Under the pieces are notes generated by a model. That model had not been told where the DNA came from. It ran no database searches and saw only the letters and a list, made by a program, of their open reading frames with translations. A stretch of DNA of 64,000 nt from Sphingomonas sp. (GTDB taxonomy: Bacteria; Pseudomonadota; Alphaproteobacteria; Sphingomonadales; Sphingomonadaceae): contig NZ_JAHBZJ010000003.1 in the NCBI RefSeq assembly GCF_019635455.1, forward strand, positions 248,001-312,000, written 5' to 3'. Positions 26,686-35,346 of this stretch are shown piece after piece. The number at the start of each line of letters is the position of its first letter. Within the stretch, counting starts at the first letter, position 1. The translations under genes and the position numbers were made by a program.

Positions 26686-27378
26686 ATGAGCCGGGCGCGG
26701 ATGTTGCTGGTCGAGGACGACGCGGCGCTGGCGGAGTTGCTGACCTATCATTTCAAACGCGAGGATTTCGACGTCCTTCACACCCCCGACGGCGAGGAGG
26801 CGTTATTGCTGGCGAAGGAATCGGCGCCCGACATCGTCCTGCTCGACTGGATGGTGGAAAGCCTGTCGGGGATCGAGGTCTGCCGCCGCCTGCGCCGCAT
26901 GAACGAGACCGCGAACGTGCCGATCATCATGCTGACGGCACGCGGCGAGGAGGAGGATCGCGTCCGGGGCCTGGAAACCGGCGCCGACGATTACGTCACC
27001 AAGCCGTTTTCACCGCGCGAGCTGGTCGCGCGCGTCGGCGCGGTGCTGCGCCGCGTCCGCCCGGCGCTGGCCGGTGAGGCGCTGAGCTATGCCGATATCG
27101 AGATGGACACGGTCGGCCACAAGGTTCGTCGCGGCGGCGAGATCGTCCCGCTGGGGCCGACCGAATTTCGCCTGCTCAAGCATTTCCTGGAGCATCCCGG
27201 CTGGGTCTTTTCACGCGAACGCCTGCTGGACGCGGTCTGGGGGCATGACAGCGACATCGAAAGCCGCACCGTCGATGTCCATATCCGGCGCCTTCGCAAG
27301 GCGATCAACATCGGCGACCGCCCCGACATCATCCGTACCGTCCGTTCGGCCGGCTATGCGCTCGACGCCGGACATTAA
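26686..27378 (+). CDS. phoB: Phosphate regulon response regulator
   Basis: A 230-residue OmpR/PhoB-family regulator. The receiver domain (1-120) has the acidic pair EDD (10-12), phospho-acceptor Asp54 in LLDWMVESLSG, and Lys in YVTKPFS. The winged-helix DNA-binding domain (about 130-228) has the recognition helix region SRTVDVHIRRLRKAI. It binds Pho boxes when phosphorylated by PhoR. ATG at 26686 follows GGAGGGTTGAG; earlier in-frame starts inside phoU are not credible. It closes the phoR-pstSCAB-phoU-phoB operon. Confidence 0.97.
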   Translation: MSRARMLLVEDDAALAELLTYHFKREDFDVLHTPDGEEALLLAKESAPDIVLLDWMVESLSGIEVCRRLRRMNETANVPIIMLTARGEEEDRVRGLETGADDYVTKPFSPRELVARVGAVLRRVRPALAGEALSYADIEMDTVGHKVRRGGEIVPLGPTEFRLLKHFLEHPGWVFSRERLLDAVWGHDSDIESRTVDVHIRRLRKAINIGDRPDIIRTVRSAGYALDAGH

Positions 27379-27478
27379 CAAACGGACACGCTAGCGAAAC
27401 GAGGGATAGATTCGGCGCCTGATGCGTTTGCCGGCCGAGCGAAAGACGCTCTGACCGACACAGTCAGGAGTAAGTGAC

Positions 27479-27772
27479 ATGAAGTTGATCGCCCTTGCAG
27501 CGGCGCTCGCCATGACCGGTACCGCCGCGATCGCCCAGGACATGACGACTCCGCCCGCCACGACGGCAACCACCGGCCAGACGATGGACGATCCGGTCGG
27601 CGGATATCAGCCGTCCACCCCGCCTATGTCCGCGCAACCGCTGCCCGGCCAGCAGGTCATTTTCCAGCCGTCCAAGTCGCCGACCGAGGCCTATCCCCCG
27701 CCCCCGCCGATGGCGAGCTACCCGATCTGCAAGAAGGGGCAGTATGACAATTGCCGCCAGCGCGGCGGCTGA
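27479..27772 (+). CDS. Small proline-rich secreted protein
   Basis: A 97-residue protein with a clear signal peptide (MKLIALAAALAMTGTAAIAQ) and an ATG preceded by CAGGAG. The mature 77 residues are Pro/Thr/Ser-rich and low-complexity (PPATTATTGQT; YPPPPPMASYP), ending in a short Cys-containing segment CKKGQYDNCRQRGG whose two cysteines may pair. Probably periplasmic or surface-associated. No family is recognised. Confidence 0.75.
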   Translation: MKLIALAAALAMTGTAAIAQDMTTPPATTATTGQTMDDPVGGYQPSTPPMSAQPLPGQQVIFQPSKSPTEAYPPPPPMASYPICKKGQYDNCRQRGG

Positions 27773-27962
27773 TCGCGTCAGGGGTGCGCGAAGTTGTTCC
27801 GTATCTGGACCGATGTGATCGACCCCTTCCCCGCCCGATTACCGATGACAAAGGCCTTGGTTTCACGTGGATTTTGTAGCCGATCCGGCGCGTGATGGAT
27901 AGGTCGCGTGAGTTCGAAAACTCGGACAGAATTGACCTATTTGTAGCAGATAGCCATCAAGA

Positions 27963-28824
27963 CTGACCGGAGCCGGCGGCGGCCTTGGCCGTGCCTATGC
28001 GATCGAACTGGCGGCGCCCGGTGCAAGGTGGTTGTCAACGATCTGGGCGCGCGCGCGACGGAACCGGAACCTCCGACGCGGCGGCGCAGGTCGTCGCCGA
28101 GATCGAGGCGGCGGGCGGCGAAGCGTTCGCCAATGGCGGCAGCGTCACCGACTATGCGCAGATGCAGGAAATGGTCGCGCGCGCGGTCGAGAAATGGGGC
28201 GGCGTCCACATCCTCATCAACAATGCCGGCGTCCTGCGCGACAAGAGCTTCGCGAACATGGAGCCGGAGGATTTTCGGTTCGTTGTCGATGTGCATCTGA
28301 ACGGATCGGCGAATGTGACGAAGGCCGTGTGGGAGACGATGCGGGGCCAGAATTACGGCCGCATTCTGATGACCGCGTCATCCACCGGCCTGTTCGGCAA
28401 TTTCGGCCAGGCCAATTACGGCGCCGCGAAACTGGGCCTCGCCGGGCTGACCAAGACGCTCTATCTGGAAGGCGCGAAATACGACATCCGCGTCAACACG
28501 ATCGCGCCGACCGCCGGCACGCGGATGACCGAGGACATCTTTCCCGAAGCCGCGTTCAAGGCGTTCACGCCGGAAAGCGTGGCACCGGCCGCGCTGTTCC
28601 TGGTCAGCGAGGATGCGCCCACCAACATGATCATCGGCGCCGGCGCGGGCGTGTTCCAGGCCGCCTACGTCACCCTGACACCCGGAGTTCACCTCTCGGG
28701 CGACGATCTCTCGCCGGACGGCGTAGCGGCCCATTGGGCCAAAATCACCGACCGGACGGGCGAGATCGTACCGAAGTCCGGCAGCGAGCAGGCGATGACG
28801 ATCATGGCAAAGCTCCAGAGCTGA
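27963..28824 (+). pseudogene. SDR-family dehydrogenase, truncated and frameshifted
   Basis: The body (28057-28824, one frame) encodes a short-chain dehydrogenase close to the (3R)-hydroxyacyl-CoA dehydrogenase type: NNAGVLRDKSFANM, catalytic Ser in TASSTGLFG, and YGAAK with the Tyr/Lys pair. The 5' part is broken. The nucleotide-binding glycine motif LTGAGGGLGRAYAIELAA is in another frame (27963-28024) and the next strand KVVVNDLGA in the third (28025-28051), which needs two single-base losses within about 35 bp. The first 10-15 codons and any start codon are absent; a stop at 27951 precedes. A GTG at 27985 could start a protein lacking the NAD site, which would be inactive. Sequencing error could explain the shifts but not the missing start. 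Confidence 0.8.
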
Positions 28825-28883
28825 CCCGCCGTATTGCATCACTAATACAGCTATGGCATGGTAGCCCTGACAGGAGGGATGCC

Positions 28884-29945
28884 ATGTACAGCGAAAGCGA
28901 TCTCAATCAGGCGGTCGCCGCCGGCGCGATCAGCGCGGAAGCGGCCGCCGCTTTTCGAGACCATGTCGCGATCGAGCGGGCCGCACCGATCGCGGATGAA
29001 GAACATTTCCGATTGCTGACCGGCTTCAACGATATTTTCGTCGCGGTCGCCGCGGCGCTGATGCTTGCCGCCGTCGCATGGATCGGCGGAACGATCACCC
29101 CCTGGCTCGGCGGACTGGCCGTTGCCGCGCTCGCCTGGGGACTAGCCGAATATTTCACACGCGTGCGGCGCATGGCGCTCCCCAGCATCCTGCTGCTGCT
29201 TGCGTTTGTCGGCGGCGTGGCGGGGGCGCTGATCGCCGCCGTCGCGGTGAATGCCGCCACCATCGAGGCGTGGGTCGGCGCCGGCAACGATACGCTCGCG
29301 CGGCAGGTCGCCGGCGGGATCGCGGCGGGCATCTGCCTGATCACCGCCGGCGCGGCTTGGCTGCACTGGCGCCGGTTCATGGTGCCGATCACCGTGGCTG
29401 CCGGAGCGATCGCCATCGTCGGCGTGCTGATCGCGCTGGTGATGAGCAGCTTTGCCGGTGCGCAGGCATGGGCAATGCCGATCGTCCTTGCTGGCGGCCT
29501 GCTGATGTTCGGCTTCGCGATGCGGTGGGACATGTCCGATCCGCAGCGCCGGACCCGACGCGCCGATGTCGCCTTCTGGCTCCATCTGGCGGCGGCACCG
29601 ATGATCGCGCATCCGATCTTTCAGATGCTCGGCGTCTTTGACGGCAATGTTCAGCCCGGGATCGCCGCGATCGTGTTGCTGTTGTACGTGGCGTTCGCGG
29701 GAATCGCGCTGGCGGTGGACCGCCGGGCGCTGCTGGTGTCCAGCCTCGTCTATGTCCTCTATGCCCTGTACGCGCTCTTCACCCGGGCCGGCGCCGTCGA
29801 ACTCGGCGCGGCCTTCACCGGGCTGGTGATCGGGTCGGCATTGCTGATGCTCTCCGCCTTCTGGCAGCCGATGCGGCGGATGATCGTCCGACCGCTCGGT
29901 TCGATCGGCAGCCGGCTTCCTCCGGCACAGCCCGCCCTCGCCTGA
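28884..29945 (+). CDS. Multi-pass membrane protein of unknown function (DUF2157-like)
   Basis: A 353-residue integral membrane protein. A cytoplasmic N-terminal segment (1-48) with MYSESDLNQAVAAGAISAEA resembles the helical lead-in of DUF2157-type proteins. About nine hydrophobic helices follow (52-330), with short Arg-rich loops that suggest inside-facing turns. No catalytic or transport motif stands out. ATG at 28884 is preceded by CAGGAGGG. It stands alone after the SDR pseudogene, followed by a GC hairpin at 29955. Confidence 0.8.
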   Translation: MYSESDLNQAVAAGAISAEAAAAFRDHVAIERAAPIADEEHFRLLTGFNDIFVAVAAALMLAAVAWIGGTITPWLGGLAVAALAWGLAEYFTRVRRMALPSILLLLAFVGGVAGALIAAVAVNAATIEAWVGAGNDTLARQVAGGIAAGICLITAGAAWLHWRRFMVPITVAAGAIAIVGVLIALVMSSFAGAQAWAMPIVLAGGLLMFGFAMRWDMSDPQRRTRRADVAFWLHLAAAPMIAHPIFQMLGVFDGNVQPGIAAIVLLLYVAFAGIALAVDRRALLVSSLVYVLYALYALFTRAGAVELGAAFTGLVIGSALLMLSAFWQPMRRMIVRPLGSIGSRLPPAQPALA

Positions 29946-29954
29946 CCATGTACT

Positions 29955-29977
29955 CCCGGCGCGCGAACCGCGCCGGG
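29955..29977 (+). terminator. GC hairpin after the DUF2157-like gene
   Basis: A perfect 9-bp stem (29955-29963 with 29969-29977) and 5-nt loop, 10 nt after the stop at 29945. It lacks a T-run, so it may only be a Rho-assisted or RNA-stabilising structure. Confidence 0.4.
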
Positions 29978-30176
29978 CGTCGCGCAACAAAACGTATCAA
30001 GTCCGCGCGATTGCGGCAGAAAATTCCAGTTTACGCGCACAATCGGACGCCCAGTTACCCAAAACGGGATTCGAGCGGCCGATTACCCCCAAAATGGGTA
30101 GCCACCGCGTTGCCACCCACGCGATTTGCTCCTTCACTCGCCCACGCGTGTGAGTTGACAGTAGTAGGCGGTACGG

Positions 30177-31079
30177 TTGGTCGCGGGTACACAGAGACGG
30201 TCCGACCCAGTTCGATCCGGGCCAAGCGCATCCGAGCGTGATGAACCGGTCGAAGAAGGCTGCCCGACCTTCGACCTTCTGCTTCTGGAATTCACGGCCT
30301 GCGCATTCGCGGCCGGCATGACGACCTTCGGATCGCTCAATCGCGCACTTCTGTTCGCGGCAGTGGCCCGGGCGTGCGGGCCGTTTACCCCCGCCTCTCC
30401 CCCACCGCGTCCGGTCAGCATCAACGCGCTGGCGACGTCGCTCAACCGCCCGTTCGAAACCACGCGGCGCAACGTGATCGCGCTGGTCGATGCCAATCTG
30501 CTGGTTCGAAACGACGCGGGGGTATCGGCTCCGCTGTCCGCGCTCTCCGACCCGGTGACCTCCACGTTTACCGACCGGTGCCACGATCTGCTGGTCCGCC
30601 TGATCGAGGATGCCATGGCCGCCGCGCTCAAAGTACCCGCGGCGCGCAAGGGCATATGCTATGATCCGCGCCTGGGAACGGGCGTGGCGCTGGACCTTTT
30701 GCTGTCGGCGGTCGGATCGCATGACCGACGGGAGTCGAACTGGACCCGCCAGGCGGTTCTGCTGGCGGTCGAGTGGAGCAGCGCCCGCTATGGGGGGAAT
30801 GCGCAGGGTACAGGTGTGAAGACCAGCGTGATCGCCCGCCTGCTCGGCATGCCCTATGCCACCACCTCCCGCCATGCCGATGCGTTGGTCCGGCGGGGAC
30901 TGCTGGAGCGCGGACCGGACGGGCTAGGCCCGATCAAGGCGGCCGGGCGCGACGCGCGTGACGAGTTGCGGGACCGCGGGCGCTTTCTGTTGAACCGCCT
31001 GGCCCAGACCGGGTTCGTCGCGGATCGCGCGGGCGACGCCTATATCGCGCGCAGACCGGCCCTCCCCGTGCTGGGCTGA
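30177..31079 (+). CDS. Winged-helix regulator with two HTH-like segments
   Basis: A 300-residue protein, probably a DNA-binding regulator. The first HTH-like region (about 80-112) reads SINALATSLNRPFETTRRNV, the second (about 220-250) TSVIARLLGMPYATTSRHAD followed by LVRRGLLERG, the typical recognition helix and wing of MarR/IclR-like folds. The middle is helical. The best start is TTG at 30177 with AGGCGG five bases upstream; the first ATG (30318) would cut into a helical segment that looks conserved. No neighbour suggests its target. The region before it (29978-30176) is AT-richer than average and holds no gene that I can see. Confidence 0.72.
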   Translation: MVAGTQRRSDPVRSGPSASERDEPVEEGCPTFDLLLLEFTACAFAAGMTTFGSLNRALLFAAVARACGPFTPASPPPRPVSINALATSLNRPFETTRRNVIALVDANLLVRNDAGVSAPLSALSDPVTSTFTDRCHDLLVRLIEDAMAAALKVPAARKGICYDPRLGTGVALDLLLSAVGSHDRRESNWTRQAVLLAVEWSSARYGGNAQGTGVKTSVIARLLGMPYATTSRHADALVRRGLLERGPDGLGPIKAAGRDARDELRDRGRFLLNRLAQTGFVADRAGDAYIARRPALPVLG

Positions 31080-31088
31080 GCCAAATCC

Positions 31089-31113
31089 GGAACCCTGCCT
31101 TTTGCCATCCGTT
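31089..31113 (+). promoter_or_regulatory. Candidate EcfG-type general stress promoter
   Basis: GGAAC (31089-31093) and CGTT (31110-31113) are separated by 16 bp, matching the alphaproteobacterial general-stress sigma factor consensus GGAAC-N16/17-CGTT. The pair lies 33 nt before the start of a general-stress-type PNPOx-fold gene, a fitting target. Confidence 0.68.
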
Positions 31114-31146
31114 CGTGCTGCAAATCAATTTTGAGAGGAGCAGCCC

Positions 31147-31638
31147 ATGCCAACCCCGCAGGAGCTTCAGGAAAAATTCTGGAAGGCACTCGACGACGAT
31201 CGCACCCTCTTCCTCGGTCTTGACGGCGTCGAGGACGGACATGCGCAACCGATGACCGCGATGCGCGACAAGGACAGCGATGGCGGTCCCGTCTGGTTCT
31301 TCACCACCAGGGACAATGGTATCGTCGCGGCGATGCGCGAGGGGCATCGCGCCATGGCCCATTTCGCGTCCAAGGGGCATGATCTGTGGGCGACGATCCA
31401 TGGCAATCTCGTCCTCGACAATGATCGCGCCACGATCGACCGGCTGTGGAATCCCTTTGTCGCCGCCTGGTACGAGGGCGGAAAGGACGATCCCAATCTC
31501 CAACTGATCCGCCTGAACCCCGAACGCGCGCAGATCTGGCTCAACGAGAACAGCCTGTTCGCCGGCGTGAAGATGCTGCTCGGCGCCGATCCGAAGAAGG
31601 AATATCGCGACAAGGTCGCCGAGGTTTCGCTCGCCTGA
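31147..31638 (+). CDS. Pyridoxamine 5'-phosphate oxidase-like general stress protein
   Basis: A 163-residue soluble protein of the split-barrel flavin-binding group (general stress protein 26-like). Features are PMTAMRDKDSDGGPVWFFTT (barrel strands), AMAHFASKGHDLWATIHGNL, and LWNPFVAAWYEGGKDDPNL, all typical of this family. Members bind FMN or FAD and are induced by stress; the enzymatic role is unclear. ATG at 31147 follows GAGAGGAG. The upstream EcfG-type promoter supports stress control. The hydrolase gene follows after 17 nt. Confidence 0.92.
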   Translation: MPTPQELQEKFWKALDDDRTLFLGLDGVEDGHAQPMTAMRDKDSDGGPVWFFTTRDNGIVAAMREGHRAMAHFASKGHDLWATIHGNLVLDNDRATIDRLWNPFVAAWYEGGKDDPNLQLIRLNPERAQIWLNENSLFAGVKMLLGADPKKEYRDKVAEVSLA

Positions 31639-31655
31639 AGCCGGAGAACCTCACC

Positions 31656-32558
31656 ATGCCGTATGTAAAGACGAGGGACGGGGTCGATCTGTACCTCAAG
31701 GATTGGGACGGCGGCGGGCGGCCGGTGGTACTGATCCATGGCTGGCCGCTGTCTGCCGACAGCTGGGATTCTCAGGCGATGGCGCTGGCGCGGGCCGGTT
31801 TCCGCGTCATCGCCTATGATCGTCGCGGGTTCGGCCGCTCGTCCCAGCCCTGGACCGGCTATGAGTACGATACGCTGGCCGACGATCTCGCCGATGTCAT
31901 GGCGGCGCGCGACATTGGCGAGGAGGCGAGCATCGTCGGTTTCTCCATGGGTGGCGGCGAGGTGGCGCGATATATGTCGCGTCATGACGGCAAGGGGGTC
32001 GTCGCTGCGGCGCTTGTCAGCTCGGTCGTCCCCTATATGCTCAAGACCGACGACAACCCGGATGGAGTACCGCGCGAGAAGCTCGAGGAAATTGGCGAGC
32101 GGCTGGCGGCGGATCGTCCCGGCTTTTTCGCATCGTTCTTTCGCGACTTCTTTGGCGTCGGGACCTTGTTGCATCCGGTTTCGGACGCGACGCTCGACTG
32201 GGCCTGGCGACTGGCGATGCAGGCCAGCCTTCCGGCGACGCTGGCGTGCGCGAAGGCATTTGGCTTCACTGATTTTCGCGGCGACCTGCCCGCCTTCGAC
32301 GTGCCGACGCTCGTGCTGCACGGCACGGGTGACGCGACCGTGCCGATCGCCGCATCCGCGCGCGCGGCCGCAGCCGGCATCCGCGATGCGCAGCTGGTCG
32401 AGTATGACGACGCGCCGCATGGCCTGTTCGCGACTCATGGCGATCGGTTGAGCCGGGATCTGATCACCTTTCTCGGCAATCCGGAAAAGGGTTCGGTGGT
32501 CCGCGCCAACGAATCCTTCATTGCGCGACCCGACCGCGAGTCCCTAGAGGCGGAGTGA
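31656..32558 (+). CDS. Alpha/beta hydrolase, non-heme chloroperoxidase/arylesterase type
   Basis: A 300-residue alpha/beta-hydrolase. The oxyanion segment LIHGWPL, nucleophile elbow GFSMGGGE (Ser97), acid residue in HGTGDATVP and His in PHGLFATH form a complete triad. Overall similarity is to cofactor-free haloperoxidases, which are esterases with perhydrolase side activity. No signal peptide, so cytoplasmic. It probably shares the stress promoter of the PNPOx-like gene. The C-terminal 25 residues beyond the triad are an acidic extension. Confidence 0.9.
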   Translation: MPYVKTRDGVDLYLKDWDGGGRPVVLIHGWPLSADSWDSQAMALARAGFRVIAYDRRGFGRSSQPWTGYEYDTLADDLADVMAARDIGEEASIVGFSMGGGEVARYMSRHDGKGVVAAALVSSVVPYMLKTDDNPDGVPREKLEEIGERLAADRPGFFASFFRDFFGVGTLLHPVSDATLDWAWRLAMQASLPATLACAKAFGFTDFRGDLPAFDVPTLVLHGTGDATVPIAASARAAAAGIRDAQLVEYDDAPHGLFATHGDRLSRDLITFLGNPEKGSVVRANESFIARPDRESLEAE

Positions 32559-32597
32559 AGCCGCCCGCAATGCCGTTGGGCGGCCCGACAGGACGAT

Positions 32598-33923
32598 ATG
32601 GCCGCCCATCCCTTTCGCGTCGCCAATTACCGCAAATATTGGATCGCGCGCTTCGCCTCGACGCTCGCCAGCCTGTCGATGGTCGTCGTCATCGGGTGGC
32701 AGGTCTACGACCTTGCCCGCGAGACGATGGGAATGCGCGAGGCCGCGCTTCAGCTTGGCTTTGTCGGCCTGGCTCAGTTCCTGCCGCTGCTCGCGCTGAC
32801 ACTGGTATCGGGATGGGTGGCGGATCGCATCGACCGCCGATGGATCATCCGCGCATCGATCTCGCTGGAAGTGCTGTGCGCCTTCTCGCTCGCGCTCTTG
32901 ACCGCGAGCGGGTCGATCACCCTGCCCTGGCTGTTCGGGATCGCCGCGCTGCTGGGAGTCGCCCGCGCCTTTGCCAGCCCCGCGCTCCAGGCGCTTGCGC
33001 CCAACCTCGTCCCCGGCGAATCGCTGCCGACCGCGATCGCGCTGAGCGCCGTCGCGTGGCAGGTCGGGTCGATCGGCGGTCCGGCGATGGGCGGCTATCT
33101 CTACGCGGCCGACGCCTCGCTTCCCTATTTCGTTTCGGGCGCCCTGTTCTGCGTCTCGCTGCTGATGATGCTGCTCGTGTCCCGCGTGCCGCACAGCCGG
33201 ATCAAGGCGGTTGGCAACCCCTTTACCCAGATGGTCGATGGCCTGCATTATGTGCGGCGCAACCGGCTGGTGCTGGGCGCCATCTCGCTCGACATGTTCG
33301 CGGTGCTGCTGGGCGGAGCGACCGCCATGCTGCCGATCTACGCGCGCGATATTCTGATGATCGGGGCGGACGGCCTGGGCCATCTGCGCGCGGCGCCGGC
33401 GCTGGGCGCGGTGATTGTCGGCGTCCTGTTTTCCTGGCGCCCGCTCAAGACCAATGTCGGGGTAAAGATGCTCTGGGCGGTGATCGGGTTCGGCATCGCC
33501 ACGACCCTGTTCGGCGCCGCCGGCCCCTTGCTCAAACACTGGTTCGGGCCTGGCATGGTGGGCAGCGATCTGGCGCCGGCGGTGCTGCTTTCGCTTGTCG
33601 CGCTGGTCGCACTCGGCGCGTTCGACATGGTGTCGGTCTATGTCCGGTCCTCGCTGATTCAGCTCTATACGCCCGATTCGATGCGCGGACGGGTGGGTTC
33701 GGTCTCGACGCTGTTCATCTCCAGCTCCAACGAACTGGGCGAAGCGCGGTCGGGCTTTCTCGCCGCGCTGATCGGGCCGGTCGTCGCCACGGTGGGCGGC
33801 GGAATCGCCGCGGTGCTGGTAACCGCGCTCTGGGCGCATATCTTTCCGCAATTGCGGCGCGCGCGAACCTTTGACGCGCCCGTCATGCTTGACGAACCCC
33901 CTGTAGAGGAGACCACGACATGA
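32598..33923 (+). CDS. MFS transporter (DHA3-like)
   Basis: A 441-residue protein with about 12 hydrophobic helices and a conserved loop [16 protein letters not shown] between helices 2 and 3 (about 75-90), the MFS A-like motif. It resembles the DHA3 group that includes enterobactin and drug exporters. The C-terminal tail is acidic ([12 protein letters not shown]). The start ATG at 32598 is 39 nt after the hydrolase. Its stop overlaps the cysK start (ATGA), so the two are co-translated, which hints at export of a sulfur or amino-acid compound, an inference only. Confidence 0.87.
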   Translation: MAAHPFRVANYRKYWIARFASTLASLSMVVVIGWQVYDLARETMGMREAALQLGFVGLAQFLPLLALTLVSGWVADRIDRRWIIRASISLEVLCAFSLALLTASGSITLPWLFGIAALLGVARAFASPALQALAPNLVPGESLPTAIALSAVAWQVGSIGGPAMGGYLYAADASLPYFVSGALFCVSLLMMLLVSRVPHSRIKAVGNPFTQMVDGLHYVRRNRLVLGAISLDMFAVLLGGATAMLPIYARDILMIGADGLGHLRAAPALGAVIVGVLFSWRPLKTNVGVKMLWAVIGFGIATTLFGAAGPLLKHWFGPGMVGSDLAPAVLLSLVALVALGAFDMVSVYVRSSLIQLYTPDSMRGRVGSVSTLFISSSNELGEARSGFLAALIGPVVATVGGGIAAVLVTALWAHIFPQLRRARTFDAPVMLDEPPVEETTT

Positions 33924-34840
33924 AGGCGAACACGGTCCTCGAAACCATCGGCAACACGCCCCACATCCGCATCCAGCGCCTGTTTCCGGGCGCGGAGGTG
34001 TGGGTGAAATCCGAACGCGCCAATCCCGGCGGCTCGATCAAGGATCGCATCGCGCTGGCGATGGTCGAGGCGGCGGAGGCCGATGGCAGCCTGAAGCCCG
34101 GCGGCACGATCGTCGAACCGACCAGCGGCAATACCGGCGTCGGGCTGGCGATGGTGGCGGCGGTCAAGGGCTACAAGCTGATCCTGGTCATGCCGGAAAG
34201 CATGAGCATCGAGCGCCGTCGCCTGATGCTCGCTTATGGGGCCAGCTTCGACCTTACGCCGCGGGAGAAGGGAATGAAGGGCGCGATCGAGCGCGCGACC
34301 GAGATCGTCGCATCGACCCCCGGCGCGTGGATGCCGCAACAATTCGAAAACCCCGCCAATATCGATGTCCATGTCCGCACGACCGCGCAGGAGATCCTCG
34401 CCGATTTCGGCGACAGCCCGCCCGACGTGCTGATTACCGGGGTCGGCACTGGCGGCCACATCACCGGCGTGGCCGAAACGCTGAAAAAAGCCTGGCCGGA
34501 CCTGAAGGTCTATGCCGTCGAGCCGGAGCTGTCGCCCGTCATTTCCGGCGGCCAGCCCGGGCCGCACCCGATTCAGGGGATCGGCGCCGGCTTCATCCCC
34601 GCGAATTTGCATACCGATGCGATCGATGGCGCGATCAAGGTCGATGCCGGCGACGCAAAGGAATATGCCCGCCGCGCCGCGCGCGAGGAAGGGCTGCTGG
34701 TCGGCATCAGTTCGGGCGCTACGCTGGCGGCGATCGCGAAGAAACTCGCCGATCTTCCGACCGGATCGCGGGTGCTGGGGTTCAATTATGATACAGGTGA
34801 GCGCTATTTGAGCGTTCCGGACTTCCTTCCGGAGAGCTGA
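33920..34840 (+). CDS. cysK: Cysteine synthase A
   Basis: A 306-residue PLP enzyme that makes cysteine from O-acetylserine and sulfide. The Schiff-base lysine lies in [11 protein letters not shown] (about 36-46), the substrate loop in PTSGNTGVG, the PLP-phosphate loop in [10 protein letters not shown], and the PLP ring contact in ISSGAT. Normal length. AGAGGAG provides the ribosome site. Coupled by 4-nt overlap to the MFS transporter upstream. Confidence 0.95.
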   Translation: MKANTVLETIGNTPHIRIQRLFPGAEVWVKSERANPGGSIKDRIALAMVEAAEADGSLKPGGTIVEPTSGNTGVGLAMVAAVKGYKLILVMPESMSIERRRLMLAYGASFDLTPREKGMKGAIERATEIVASTPGAWMPQQFENPANIDVHVRTTAQEILADFGDSPPDVLITGVGTGGHITGVAETLKKAWPDLKVYAVEPELSPVISGGQPGPHPIQGIGAGFIPANLHTDAIDGAIKVDAGDAKEYARRAAREEGLLVGISSGATLAAIAKKLADLPTGSRVLGFNYDTGERYLSVPDFLPES

Positions 34841-34909
34841 CGGACTCGCATTTCGCCCGACATGCGGTAAGCTGTCCGAGTCGGGGAACACGGATTCCGG
34901 GGGGAAATC

Positions 34910-35251
34910 GTGCGAAATGCAATGATCTGCGTCAGCGTGATGCTGGCGATCTTTCTGACGTGGCCGCTGGTATTCGGCGGTGGCAAGGATGCGGCGGCAC
35001 GCGCCGCGGCGCGTGCGGCCGAACAGGCGGCGAGTGTCGCGGTGAAGCCCGCCGCCGCCACCGAATCGGGCGTGCGGCTGATCAAGGCGGGGGGCCGTGC
35101 GGTATCGCGCGCGCCGTCGGTCGCGATCGAGGCGTGTTTCAAGCGGTACGAGCGCGAATATGCGCGCTGTGGCGCGACGAGTTCCGGCTGCCGGATGAAC
35201 GTCGCCGATCAGTGGGACCTGTGCGAGGCCACCGGCTTCTGGCCGCAATAA
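34910..35251 (+). CDS. Small membrane-anchored protein of unknown function
   Basis: A 113-residue protein starting at GTG (34910) after GGGGGGAAA. The N-terminal hydrophobic segment (MICVSVMLAIFLTWPLVFGG, 5-24) is a signal or anchor. An Ala/Arg-rich helix (26-70) follows, then a compact Cys-rich C-terminus with CFKRYEREYARC, SSGC and WDLCEATGFW: four cysteines that could form two disulfides in the periplasm. No family is recognised. Confidence 0.65.
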   Translation: MRNAMICVSVMLAIFLTWPLVFGGGKDAAARAAARAAEQAASVAVKPAAATESGVRLIKAGGRAVSRAPSVAIEACFKRYEREYARCGATSSGCRMNVADQWDLCEATGFWPQ

Positions 35252-35346
35252 CGTCTCCGCCGGTCCCGGGCTGAACCGGGCGGCAGCTGCGTCCGGGGGG
35301 CAGCGGTTTCGCTACGCGCGGCGATGCGCTATGCGCGGCGGCCTTT

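Noticed and set aside
28025..28060. Programmed frameshift in the SDR gene
   Set aside because: There is no slippery heptamer or downstream pseudoknot, two shifts are needed, and the 5' end is missing, so decay or error is simpler.
35265..35283. Short CCCGG/CCGGG hairpin before the SleB gene
   Set aside because: The five-pair stem is within what is expected by chance at this GC content and has no T-run.
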